From Acinetobacter oleivorans DR1 (GTDB lineage: Bacteria > Pseudomonadota > Gammaproteobacteria > Pseudomonadales > Moraxellaceae), in NCBI RefSeq assembly GCF_000196795.1, contig NC_014259.1, positions 3,410,001 to 3,474,000 on the forward strand: DNA of 64,000 nt, in the 5' to 3' direction. The notes beneath the pieces were generated by a model. The model was not told the DNA's origin. It did no database searches and was given only the letters and a program-made list of their open reading frames with translations. How positions within the stretch are numbered: the first letter of the stretch is position 1; every line of letters starts with the position of its first letter. Shown piece by piece: positions 7,749 through 16,175 of this stretch. Position numbers and translations under genes: made by a program.

Positions 7749-8621
7749 CTAAAGTAATTTATGCTGACTCTCATTCATCTCTGCTTTTAGCCATTCTAAA
7801 AATATGGTTTTACGTGAATCTTCCTCAAAAGCACTATGAGAAAGTAAAAAATAGGCTGAATTATCTTGCACAACAGGTGAAATTTTTTTCAGTAAGTTCC
7901 ACTCAAGCTCTTTTTCAATCATATAAATTGAGATGACTGTAGCTCCGAGTCCCGCCACACAACCTTCTAAACATAGATAAAAATGTTCGAGTTCAACTTT
8001 GGTGTAACCTTTTAAACTCTGCTTTAATTCAACAATGCGACTAATGCTTGTGAAAAAATTGGGTCTAGAGGTCGAAATGAGTAAGTCGGTTGTTTCCGAT
8101 GGCTTGGTTGCTTGAACTAGAGCGATATATTCATCGGCAATCTTTTCACTATAGATATGCTCTCCCCAATCAAAATCATTTCTACGAATTGCGATATCAA
8201 TATTATCTTTTTCAAAATCGACCACCCCGCCTGCTGTGAGTAGCACAACCTCAAAATCATGACCGAGCTTTTTAAACTTCGATAACCGTGGAATAAGCCA
8301 CTTCATGGAAAGAGTCGGTTCACACGACAAGACCAGTTGTTTATTGTGAGTTTTAGGCTGGCTGAGTTGTATTAAACATTCATCGAGTTGACCAAAAACC
8401 TGATGGCAACAACTCAATAAAATTTCGCCCTGCTCAGTCATCACAAGTGTTTTATTTTTTCGCTCGAACAAAGCCGTATTTAAAGCTTCTTCTAAATTAT
8501 AAATCTGCTTACTAACCGCACTTTGCGTCACAAATAATTTCTTTGCAGCTAAAGTCACACTGCCATACTTCGCCACAAAATAGAAAAATTTTAGTGAATT
8601 CAGCGATATTCTTTCGATCAT
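7749..8621 (-). CDS. LysR family regulator (GcvA-like)
   Basis: The product is 290 aa. The N-terminal winged helix-turn-helix is clear: SLKFFYFVAKYGSVTLAAKK, then VTQSAVSKQIYNLEEAL (residues 8-45). The substrate-binding domain includes PTLSMKWLIPRLSKF, typical of the GcvA/AmpR subgroup. It is divergent from the LysE exporter at 8877, separated by 255 bp. That is the classic layout for a regulator that senses the exported amino acid, so lysE is the likely target. Confidence 0.88.
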   Translation of the reverse strand: MIERISLNSLKFFYFVAKYGSVTLAAKKLFVTQSAVSKQIYNLEEALNTALFERKNKTLVMTEQGEILLSCCHQVFGQLDECLIQLSQPKTHNKQLVLSCEPTLSMKWLIPRLSKFKKLGHDFEVVLLTAGGVVDFEKDNIDIAIRRNDFDWGEHIYSEKIADEYIALVQATKPSETTDLLISTSRPNFFTSISRIVELKQSLKGYTKVELEHFYLCLEGCVAGLGATVISIYMIEKELEWNLLKKISPVVQDNSAYFLLSHSAFEEDSRKTIFLEWLKAEMNESQHKLL

Positions 8622-8850
8622 TCCAAAAACTCATAGATATGTAGTCGTTTTTATCGATTTTTATTTCTAGGTTTCTGTTCAAAATAAAAATCATCTTTAT
8701 TAAAACCCATTTTAGATGATGAAAAACATATTGAATATCGATATCTATCTTCGCAAACCTAAAGCCCCCGCATTTCTTGCAAAAAGAATAGCAATTTTAA
8801 GTAGTGTTTTCGCCCTCTTACATACATTCCAAAAAGTACAGATAAATTCT

Positions 8851-8870
8851 CTCGTTTTTAACGAGGGCGC
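8851..8870 (+). promoter_or_regulatory. RBS-sequestering hairpin before lysE-type gene
   Basis: CTCGTT (8851-8856) pairs with AACGAG (8860-8865) around a TTT loop. The 3' arm overlaps the only good ribosome binding site, GAGGG, 9-10 bases before ATG 8877. The fold could limit translation; this is inferred from sequence only. Confidence 0.4.
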
Positions 8871-8876
8871 AAAATA

Positions 8877-9485
8877 ATGGCAGAGTTCATTGCGGTTATT
8901 TTAATTACGATTTTGGCAGTGGTAAGCCCCGGTGCTGACTTCGCGATTGTCACCAAAAATAGTTATCTGTACGGTAGAAAAATAGGTGTTTTCACTTCAA
9001 TCGGAATATCGCTTGGCGTATTGGTACATGTAACCTATACACTTGTAGCCGTTGCCTTTGTGATGACTTATACCCCGCAAATTTTAAATATTGTTAAGTA
9101 CATTGGTGCGCTTTATTTGATCTATATTGGTTATAAAACTTTTACTCAAAAACCAGTTTTAGACACTGCCAGCTTAACTTCTATAGGTACTTTTCAAGCG
9201 ATAAAATACGGTTTTTTTACCAACGCCCTGAACCCTAAAACCACACTATTTGTAATTAGTACCTATACGCAAATTGTGAGTTTAACTACGCCTAAAACCA
9301 TTCTTTTGGCTTATGGCTTTTTTATGTCTTTTGCTCATTTCTTATGGTTTTCACTGGTGGCTGTGCTTTTCTCTTCCATGCTGTTGAGACAAAAAATGTT
9401 AGCCAAGCAAGTGCAAATTAATAAGGTCATTGGCTCAATTTTATGTGTATTAGGCGTGATTCTACTTTTTACTCAGTTTCAATAG
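8877..9485 (+). CDS. LysE/RhtB family amino-acid exporter
   Basis: The product is 202 aa, with the family's six hydrophobic segments. The signature SPGADFAIVTKNSYLYGRKIG is at residues 18-37, followed by GALYLIYIGYKTF and FTNALNPKTTLFVIS. It is an inner-membrane exporter of amino acids or homoserine-type metabolites; the substrate cannot be told from sequence. It is divergent from a LysR gene. Its SD lies within a small hairpin. Confidence 0.88.
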   Translation: MAEFIAVILITILAVVSPGADFAIVTKNSYLYGRKIGVFTSIGISLGVLVHVTYTLVAVAFVMTYTPQILNIVKYIGALYLIYIGYKTFTQKPVLDTASLTSIGTFQAIKYGFFTNALNPKTTLFVISTYTQIVSLTTPKTILLAYGFFMSFAHFLWFSLVAVLFSSMLLRQKMLAKQVQINKVIGSILCVLGVILLFTQFQ

Positions 9486-9515
9486 AACCAATGAATTTTA
9501 AGAAACTGTAGAGTG

Positions 9516-9547
9516 TGGACTGAGCCCTGTGTACAGAACTCAGTCCA
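9516..9547. terminator. Stem-loop between convergent genes
   Basis: A perfect 9-bp stem (TGGACTGAG / CTCAGTCCA) with a 14-nt loop lies between the convergent LysE-type and desaturase genes. It lacks an immediate T-run on either strand, so it is a weak or factor-assisted terminator, or an mRNA 3'-end stabiliser. Confidence 0.45.
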
Positions 9548-9572
9548 TTCAAGCGAGTTAAGAATCTATTTT

Positions 9573-10628
9573 TTAAGTATTCGATTCAGATAAATTATTT
9601 ACATTCCAACGATTCGCTCTTTTAAATGTTCCGACATCGTTAAATCGAACACCCATATCACGCATGACTTTATGGGCAATAGGCGCAGTCATTTGTCGAA
9701 TGTAGAATGGTTCTTTCACCACAAAATGATGGATGGCATGTGTCGAACCAAAGTTAAAGCAAAAGAGTTGGAACGGCATCATCCACCACGGTGTTAACAC
9801 TTGCGTTTGTTGAATCACATTGCCCAATTCAACATCACCGTAGTAATGCATATTGCTTGTCACAAAGTGCAGGCAGAAGGTACGCAGCACATTTGGCGCA
9901 ATCCATACCACAGTCAAAACATTAATCACATGCATAACATTTAGGGTTGTAGCTGACCACGCAATCGGTGCATTTGCCAAGCTTGCAACCATATCAACTG
10001 CATGGAAGCCTAAGAAGATATACCAAAGAGACCAATGAATAATTCCAAGTGGAAAATAGGCTAAGAACGCACGTTTAAAAATAACTTTTCTAACAGTCCA
10101 ATTGCTTGCAGCAATAATGCGTAGCAAAACTGCAAAACCATTGTCACCGATGGCGACGAGTCGGCGTATGCTCCACTGCTCTCCATTGGTGAGCGCTCTT
10201 TCTTCTAAATCAACTTCAGTGCCTGAATTTTTATGGTGATTAAAATGAAGCTCACGGCGTTTCCACGGGTTAATGGTACTTGGGCGAGCTAACCACACTA
10301 AGCCCATCATTAAATGATGTGCCCATGGTTTTTTTCTAAAATACATCCAGTGAATGAGGTCGTGTTCTAACTCATGGGTAAGAGATGCAAAAAAAGCAAT
10401 AATTGGAATTGCAAACCACGCTGAAAGCTGATGATTGATATAGAGTACGGCTGTAGCAATCATTCCAACGAGGGAAACAAATAGAATCATCGCCCCTATT
10501 GCGTTTTGATGGTTCAAAATGGGATAGCGCTTGCGTAAAGCCACGCCTTCCGCTGTGACCACTTTTTTAATGTGTTCCGTTTTTTCGCTATCACTCATTC
10601 CAGCAGGATTTTTATATATGTAGGTCAT
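9573..10628 (-). CDS. Membrane-bound fatty acid desaturase family protein
   Basis: The product is 351 aa with two or more paired membrane segments and the three histidine boxes of di-iron membrane desaturases/hydroxylases: HELEHD (about 86), HFNHHK (about 129) and HAIHH (about 294). It acts on a lipid or hydrocarbon substrate that cannot be specified. Its promoter carries an operator that also occurs before the FadL-like porin at 14669. It is divergent from an AraC-type regulator, so joint control by that regulator is likely. Confidence 0.85.
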   Translation of the reverse strand: MTYIYKNPAGMSDSEKTEHIKKVVTAEGVALRKRYPILNHQNAIGAMILFVSLVGMIATAVLYINHQLSAWFAIPIIAFFASLTHELEHDLIHWMYFRKKPWAHHLMMGLVWLARPSTINPWKRRELHFNHHKNSGTEVDLEERALTNGEQWSIRRLVAIGDNGFAVLLRIIAASNWTVRKVIFKRAFLAYFPLGIIHWSLWYIFLGFHAVDMVASLANAPIAWSATTLNVMHVINVLTVVWIAPNVLRTFCLHFVTSNMHYYGDVELGNVIQQTQVLTPWWMMPFQLFCFNFGSTHAIHHFVVKEPFYIRQMTAPIAHKVMRDMGVRFNDVGTFKRANRWNVNNLSESNT

Positions 10629-10682
10629 CCGTTATTCCTCAGTTTTCTCATGTTCCTACTTTATTTATATCTATCTTTGTAC

Positions 10683-10722
10683 GCTTAGCTCGAAACGCCA
10701 ATCTATTGGCTATGGATGCCAA
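10683..10722. promoter_or_regulatory. Putative AraC-type operator, copy A
   Basis: ACGCCAA (10695-10701) and ATGCCAA (10716-10722) are direct half-sites 21 bp apart, preceded by GCTTAGC (10683-10689). The same arrangement occurs at 14729-14768. It lies 55-95 bp upstream of the desaturase start and between that gene and the divergent AraC gene. AraC-family activators commonly bind two direct half-sites about 21 bp apart. Confidence 0.65.
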
Positions 10723-10814
10723 AATAGTAAGATTCAAAACAAACAAAAGATTTTTTAGTTTTGAATCTTTTATACTGCTCACAGGAATATGAGTCACAAG
10801 TTATAGGACATAAC

Positions 10815-11822
10815 ATGCCACAGACAGCAACGGCACTGGCTAGCTGGGTTAAAGCGATTCAAAAAGCGCTTGAGAAAGCAGGCGTGGATAGCCAACCTTT
10901 ATTAAAACAAGCAGGTTTAGATGTTCAGGCCCTAAATGATCCAGATGCACGCTATTCATTAAAAAACACAGCAACTTTATGGAAATTAGCCGTTCAAGCG
11001 ACTCGAGACTCGTGCTTTGGCCTTAAAGTTGCCAGCCAAGTCAACCAAAATACATTTCATGTGTTGGGCCATTCACTCATTACCAGCACCACACTAAAAG
11101 AAATGTTTTTAAGAATTATTCGTTACTTCCGCATAGTGACCGACATTCCTGAACTCGAGTTTTATGGCGAGGGAAAAAATCATTATTTCGTTATTCATGT
11201 TCCCGACGAAGTTCAACCTGAATCTATCGATGCTTTTATCTCTGTTTTTATTCGTTCAAGTCGTGCGTTACAAGGTTCTGTTTTTTCGCCCTTACGCATT
11301 GAACTAAGACGCTCAGAGCCAGAAGATTTAGAAACTTTTCAGAGTATTTTAAAAGCCCCGATTGCGTTTAATGCACCCAAAGACATGATTGTGTTTGACA
11401 CAGCAACCATAGAGCAGCCTTTAGATGGTGGGAATCCGTCCCTCACCCAAGAATATGATGAGATTATTAATCGTTATCTCGCTCGGTTTGATAAAGAAAA
11501 TATATTGGCTCGTGTGAAAGTAAAACTCATTGAAAAATTATCTACAGGTGACTTTCAACAGCAAGACGTTGCAAAAAGTTTAGGCTTAAGTATACGCAGT
11601 CTGCAACGTAAGCTATCGTCAGAAAATACGTCTTATAGCGAGCTACTCGACAATACACGGCACGAACTCGCTTTGTCTTATATCAAAAATTCAAGCCACA
11701 ATATTACCGAAATTGCCTATATTCTTGGTTTTACCGATGTGAGTAGTTTTACCCGTGCTTTTCGACGCTGGACAGATTTATCACCGCTACACTATCGGGA
11801 AAAACATCTCTCTTGTTCTTAA
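10815..11822 (+). CDS. AraC family transcriptional regulator (OruR-like)
   Basis: The product is 335 aa. The N-terminal half (residues 1-200) is the arabinose-binding-like sensor domain of the OruR/ArgR-type AraC subgroup. The C-terminal half has two helix-turn-helices: QQDVAKSLGLSIRSLQRKLS and NITEIAYILGFTDVSSFTRA, then FRRWTDLSPLHYR. ATG 10815 has AGGACA upstream; the frame is open from a TTG at 10761. Likely targets are the divergent desaturase and the porin at 13284, based on the shared 21-bp-spaced direct repeat. Confidence 0.88.
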   Translation: MPQTATALASWVKAIQKALEKAGVDSQPLLKQAGLDVQALNDPDARYSLKNTATLWKLAVQATRDSCFGLKVASQVNQNTFHVLGHSLITSTTLKEMFLRIIRYFRIVTDIPELEFYGEGKNHYFVIHVPDEVQPESIDAFISVFIRSSRALQGSVFSPLRIELRRSEPEDLETFQSILKAPIAFNAPKDMIVFDTATIEQPLDGGNPSLTQEYDEIINRYLARFDKENILARVKVKLIEKLSTGDFQQQDVAKSLGLSIRSLQRKLSSENTSYSELLDNTRHELALSYIKNSSHNITEIAYILGFTDVSSFTRAFRRWTDLSPLHYREKHLSCS

Positions 11823-11841
11823 ATTTTTAAAAATTTTAGAT

Positions 11842-11873
11842 AAAAAAAGATGCCTCGATGTGCATCTTTTTTT
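11842..11873. terminator. Bidirectional intrinsic terminator
   Basis: AGATGC (11848-11853) and GCATCT (11862-11867) form a stem flanked by an A-run and a T-run. It serves the convergent AraC and amidohydrolase genes. Confidence 0.8.
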
Positions 11874-11882
11874 ATGAATATC

Positions 11883-13250
11883 TTATTTTTTATTTAACAG
11901 TTCAAGCATAGACACCGTGGTGACTTTAGCCCCGACAGGCAAGGCTTTTAAATCTACAACATAGTTCGGACTATGCGGAATATAAGGCACAGGTTTGCCT
12001 TGCTTTACTGCATTGGCAAACACAACCGGATCTGCCACGCCAATGAACATAAAGTTAAACGGAATGTCTTTTTGATCACCTAACAAATGGTGAACATCTT
12101 CAGAACCCATAACGGCGGGATATTCAGTTAGAACATGTTTGTCGCCTAGCAAAGCTTTTAGTGGTCCATTTAAACGCGCAGAGAATTCTTTATTATTGAC
12201 TACAGGCGTACTTGAACCCTTAAAGGTAAAAGTAGGCAATTGATCTTTACCCATGCCCTGCATTTCGGCAGCACCTTCACTCATGAACTTAATGTTATTT
12301 AACATGGTTTCGCGTATTTTTGGATCAAACCAACGCAAGTTCATTTTGACCAGTGCAGTAGAAGGAATCACATTATTCGAATTTCCGGCTTGGATCGAGC
12401 CAATCGATAAAACTGCTGCTTGTTGAGGGTCGACTGCGTTACTCATAATAGTTTGATATTGAGTTACTGCATTTGCCGCCATACTAATTGGATTTTTGGT
12501 TAGCATTGGTAATGACCCATGCCCACCCACGCCTTTAAATAAAACATCGAGCTGATCGGTTCCCGCCATGCGTGGTCCCGGTGCATTGATTACGACTCCA
12601 ACAGGTGCAGGTGTGGTATGTACTGCAAAGAAATAATCAGGTTTTGGTAAGTTGTATTTTGTCCACAAACCGTCAGTCACCATAGCTTTAGCACCCGTTA
12701 TAGGCTCTTCAGCAGGTTGTGCGACTAAAATAATAGTTCCGCTCCATTCCTTTTTTAAAGCGACTAAGGTTTTTGCCATACTGAGCATCCATGTCACATG
12801 TGCATCATGGCCACACATGTGTGCAACAGGCGTTTCGGTTCCATCGTCAAGTTTTACCCGCACTTTACTTGCATAAGGTAAGCCAGTCGCTTCTTGAACA
12901 GTATTGGCATCCATGTCGGCACGGTACATGACCGTTGGCCCATTACCATTTTTCAAAATGCCGACCACACCTGTCTTGGCTATGCCAGTTTTAACATCAA
13001 ACCCTAATGACTTAAGCTCTTTGGCAACAATGGCAGAGGTACGCGTTTCCATAAACCCAAGTTCAGGGTGTTCATGAATATCTTTATAAACCTTACTTAA
13101 CCATTCTGTTTGTCCATCAATAATCGTTAACGCTTTTTGTGAGACAGTAGGTAAATTAGATGGGTTTACTTCGGCATGGAGGACAGTTCCATAACCTGCC
13201 ATCAAAGTCGATAACCCTAAAAATATGCCATTTTTGATGATTTTATTCAT
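11883..13250 (-). CDS. Periplasmic M20 family amidohydrolase
   Basis: The product is 455 aa, with a Sec signal peptide (MNKIIKNGIFLGLSTLMAGY, cleavage near HAE). It belongs to the HipO/IAA-amino-acid hydrolase type of M20 metallopeptidases. Metal-site motifs are HEHPELGF, MYRADMDA, MCGHDAHV, the PAEE pair with the general-base Glu, GGHGSLP and GSEDVHHLL. It should hydrolyse N-acyl amino acids or similar amides outside the cytoplasm; the substrate is unknown. It is directly downstream of the FadL-like porin (33 bp), so porin and hydrolase form an uptake-plus-hydrolysis pair, probably under the same AraC-type operator. Confidence 0.88.
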   Translation of the reverse strand: MNKIIKNGIFLGLSTLMAGYGTVLHAEVNPSNLPTVSQKALTIIDGQTEWLSKVYKDIHEHPELGFMETRTSAIVAKELKSLGFDVKTGIAKTGVVGILKNGNGPTVMYRADMDANTVQEATGLPYASKVRVKLDDGTETPVAHMCGHDAHVTWMLSMAKTLVALKKEWSGTIILVAQPAEEPITGAKAMVTDGLWTKYNLPKPDYFFAVHTTPAPVGVVINAPGPRMAGTDQLDVLFKGVGGHGSLPMLTKNPISMAANAVTQYQTIMSNAVDPQQAAVLSIGSIQAGNSNNVIPSTALVKMNLRWFDPKIRETMLNNIKFMSEGAAEMQGMGKDQLPTFTFKGSSTPVVNNKEFSARLNGPLKALLGDKHVLTEYPAVMGSEDVHHLLGDQKDIPFNFMFIGVADPVVFANAVKQGKPVPYIPHSPNYVVDLKALPVGAKVTTVSMLELLNKK

Positions 13251-13283
13251 GTAATTAAAACCTTATAAATGAATGATTTAATT

Positions 13284-14669
13284 TTAAAATTTATATCCTA
13301 TTTTTAAGCCATAGCTTATAGAGTGATTATCCTTAAACTCACCCACATAATAGTCACTGCCTGCCTGTGCGCCAAGCTGAGCTTTTGCATCGCCTAACCA
13401 GTAATATTTCACACCACCAGAAATAAAGTATTGCGATGTTGGACTGTATTGGGCTCCCACTCCTAAGTTGTAATATCCCTTGGTTGGGCCACCCGTTGAA
13501 ACTTTATCGCCAGCTCCCGAGTCCCAGCCCACTGACACAGAACCTAGCCATTTAGGTGAAAAACGTTGCCCTAGTCCTAAATTTAAAGCCCACTGGTCAT
13601 CATCATAACGAACCAAATTAAACCCTTCTGGACGGCTTGGTGTTGATAATCCCCCAATAACTTTTGAAATTTCACCAAAACGGTAAGGTTGTAGCGCCAA
13701 ATCACTCCAATTTACCCAGCGCAAGCTCCCAAACAATAAAGTTCCTTGGCGTAAACCTGTTTGAAATTCTAAATTCACTGAGTTTGGAGATTTAAATTTG
13801 GTTGGGCCAGAGCCTTCGCTATTGGGTAACTCTGAAATAATATGATTTAAATAGTTTTTCTTTTGCTCGGTCATCTGCCCGATAGAAATCATATAGTCGA
13901 GATGTTGGCTAACTAAATCGCGTCCTTGCTGAGTCGTTAACATATCAATTAACGGCGCATTTTCAGTTGCGTTTACTTTGTGGGTAATGGCAGAACGATA
14001 GGTAAGTGAAACTTTAACGGCCTTTTCAGGAATTTGATAAGCCAGTCCAGCTAACCAGCCCCAATCACCCACAGTTTTAGTTTGAAAGTCATAGCCATTA
14101 TAAAGACTAAATACATTGCCTCTTAAATTGACCTGACTTTTGAAAGTTTGATAAACCGGCCCTGCAAAAATATTCCAGTTTTTATTAGGCTGATATCCGG
14201 CAATGAAGCTGAAACTTTGAATATCAAATTCCGATTTTGCATTTCCTGTGGGAACTTGACCAGAAGTAGCATTTGCAAGGCTTGTAGTCGTAATACCGGG
14301 AAGCATAACTGTGTCTTTCGGCGTTGCGATAAAGCCATTTACACCAGAATATTCTGTGTCAGCACCAAAAGGCTGATCGTAAAGCAACCCAAATGAATAC
14401 TGCGGTGCAAGCTGAAATTTTAAAGCCGCAGTCGGCCGATAATCTGTATTGGCAATGTCGGAAATTGACTGATGGGAAGGGTTAGTACCAGATTCCACTC
14501 CTTTTAAATCAGTATCTGTCACACCAAGACTTGCTTCAAAGTAATTTCCCGGTTGTAAAAATGCTGATACGGATTGGCCTGTTTTATCAAATGCCGCAGC
14601 ATGTAATGCACTTGTACAAATTGAAGCTATTCCCAATACTAATGTTCTACTTCTTACGACAAAAATCAT
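13284..14669 (-). CDS. FadL/OmpP1-type outer membrane porin
   Basis: The product is 461 aa, with a signal peptide ending at about residue 25 (SALHAAA). The body is beta-barrel-like with an aromatic-ending C-terminus (GLKIGYKF). FadL features include the SFGLLYDQPFGADTEY strand, the repeated NWNIFAGPVYQTF type strands and the GLGQRFSPKWLGSVSVGWD region. It is a channel for hydrophobic substrates. ATG 14669 has CCAGGATGG upstream and gives the signal peptide; the frame is open to 14822 without a plausible start. The operator-like repeat at 14729-14768 lies 60-100 bp upstream. Confidence 0.85.
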   Translation of the reverse strand: MIFVVRSRTLVLGIASICTSALHAAAFDKTGQSVSAFLQPGNYFEASLGVTDTDLKGVESGTNPSHQSISDIANTDYRPTAALKFQLAPQYSFGLLYDQPFGADTEYSGVNGFIATPKDTVMLPGITTTSLANATSGQVPTGNAKSEFDIQSFSFIAGYQPNKNWNIFAGPVYQTFKSQVNLRGNVFSLYNGYDFQTKTVGDWGWLAGLAYQIPEKAVKVSLTYRSAITHKVNATENAPLIDMLTTQQGRDLVSQHLDYMISIGQMTEQKKNYLNHIISELPNSEGSGPTKFKSPNSVNLEFQTGLRQGTLLFGSLRWVNWSDLALQPYRFGEISKVIGGLSTPSRPEGFNLVRYDDDQWALNLGLGQRFSPKWLGSVSVGWDSGAGDKVSTGGPTKGYYNLGVGAQYSPTSQYFISGGVKYYWLGDAKAQLGAQAGSDYYVGEFKDNHSISYGLKIGYKF

Positions 14670-14728
14670 CGATCCATCCTGGATTTTTTTATTTTGATTG
14701 TTCACTTTATTTAGATTTTGAGTGGTGT

Positions 14729-14768
14729 GCTTAGCCCCAAACGCCAAATCGTTGACTGTGGATGCCAT
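14729..14768. promoter_or_regulatory. Putative AraC-type operator, copy B
   Basis: GCTTAGC (14729-14735), then ACGCCAA (14741-14747) and ATGCCAT (14762-14768), repeat the spacing of copy A (21 bp between half-sites). About 32 of 38 aligned bases match copy A. It lies upstream of the FadL-like porin in the same orientation and at nearly the same distance from the start as copy A from the desaturase. Confidence 0.65.
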
Positions 14769-14966
14769 ATTAAAAATTATAAGATTGTCTCTCTGAAATG
14801 AGATAAGTTCATTTGGACTCAAGATTAAAGACGAAAAAGATTTAAAACTTTCAGATAATTTTTTAAGAAACTTTTGTATTTATTGCTGTTAATATTAAAA
14901 CGCATGATAGATTTTCCAATCCTTCATATTTCTATAAATCAAGGATGATGAGCGAATACATTTATT

Positions 14967-15896
14967 ATGGAAATCAAGCAAATAAAATATTTTTTGACGG
15001 TGGTTGAAGCAGGCAGTATTGGTAAAGCTGCCCAAAAACTCGATGTCGGCGCTTCGGCCATTAGTCAGCAAATTAGTAAGCTAGAACAAGAGCTAAGCAT
15101 TCGCTTATTACAGCGTAATGCTTTTGGCGTCACGCCTACACCCGCGGGTCTGGCCTTTTTAAAACACTCTCAACTTATTTTGCGTCAAGTTAACTTCGCA
15201 ATAGACGCTGCACATTCAGCTCGGCTTTCAGGCCATGTCAGCCTTGGTTTTCCGCCCACCATTACCGCTTTAATTGGCATCCCTTTAATGAAACTTATGT
15301 CTGAACGCTATCCAGACATTCGTCTAGAAATTGTCGAGACGCTTTCAGGCAACCTGATTCAGTCGATTAATTCGCGTCAGCTTGATATTGCCATTATTTT
15401 TACCAATGAAATTGATAAACAGTGGTCGATACAACCTTTGGTACGTGAACAAATGTATTTAATGGCACGTAAAGAAGTGCTCGAAAAATACGGTCTTGCA
15501 GACTGTATCAAAAGCGGAATTATTCAGTCTCAGCAAATTGGTGATATTCCTTTAGTATTACCAAGGCAGCGTCATAGCTTAAGAAAATTGCTTGAGCATA
15601 AGATTGGGCAGCTTAATGTTGTCTATGAAATTGATGGTCTACACTTACTCATGGACAGCCTGATTCACCTTGACCTTGCAAGTGTTCGCCCCGGAAGTGC
15701 TTGTCTGCAAGAGTACAAACACAAGCTTCAACTACTTAAATTGATTGATCCTGAAGTTGAGCGAATCAATTACTTGGTGAGCCTTGCCGAAGAAGAATTA
15801 TCACCTGCTGCACTGGCTGCAAAATCAGCAATTAAAGCCTGTGTAAAAGAGTTGATTCAAAACCAAATATGGCCGTGTTCTGAAATTATTTTATAA
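14967..15896 (+). CDS. LysR regulator, paralogue 1 of the tcu cluster
   Basis: The product is 309 aa, with a typical LysR winged helix-turn-helix (IKYFLTVVEAGSIGKAAQKL and ASAISQQISKLEQEL) and a NAC/Cbl-like effector domain. It is closely similar along its whole length to the LysR at 18502 (shared SGHVxxGF, LVLPRQRHSLRKLLE/LILPSQRHGLRLLLE and INYLVSLAEEELSPA blocks), so the two arose by duplication. It sits directly before tcuC and probably controls it, with tricarballylate, citrate or aconitate as inducer. Confidence 0.85.
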   Translation: MEIKQIKYFLTVVEAGSIGKAAQKLDVGASAISQQISKLEQELSIRLLQRNAFGVTPTPAGLAFLKHSQLILRQVNFAIDAAHSARLSGHVSLGFPPTITALIGIPLMKLMSERYPDIRLEIVETLSGNLIQSINSRQLDIAIIFTNEIDKQWSIQPLVREQMYLMARKEVLEKYGLADCIKSGIIQSQQIGDIPLVLPRQRHSLRKLLEHKIGQLNVVYEIDGLHLLMDSLIHLDLASVRPGSACLQEYKHKLQLLKLIDPEVERINYLVSLAEEELSPAALAAKSAIKACVKELIQNQIWPCSEIIL

Positions 15897-15934
15897 AGGG
15901 TCATTAATTTTATTAAATACCTAATTAATTTTGC

Positions 15935-15970
15935 CCTCTCACTCCCTCCTGCCGTTTGAGATTACATTTT
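15935..15970 (+). promoter_or_regulatory. Element shared with the region before tcuA
   Basis: CCTCTCACTCC at 15935-15945, followed by a similar T-rich stretch to a TTACATT, is repeated at 19474-19509. Both copies lie about 40 bp downstream of one of the paralogous LysR genes. It may be a conserved promoter/operator or the tail of a duplicated segment. Confidence 0.4.
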
Positions 15971-16175
15971 CATCTGAATGATAAGTGAATTTCTGTTTAT
16001 CGACTTATAGATGTGTAGTTTGAACTGGAAACAAGGCATCACATTTTCTACCAAGGATACCTTTAAATCTCATCTCTAACCCATTTCCTATTTAGGTTTA
16101 TTGAATGAGTCAATTTTAAAGCCCTCAATTGAAGATCGTGAATGTTTCCATTTTGTCAGGCCAAGGAGGTCTCCA

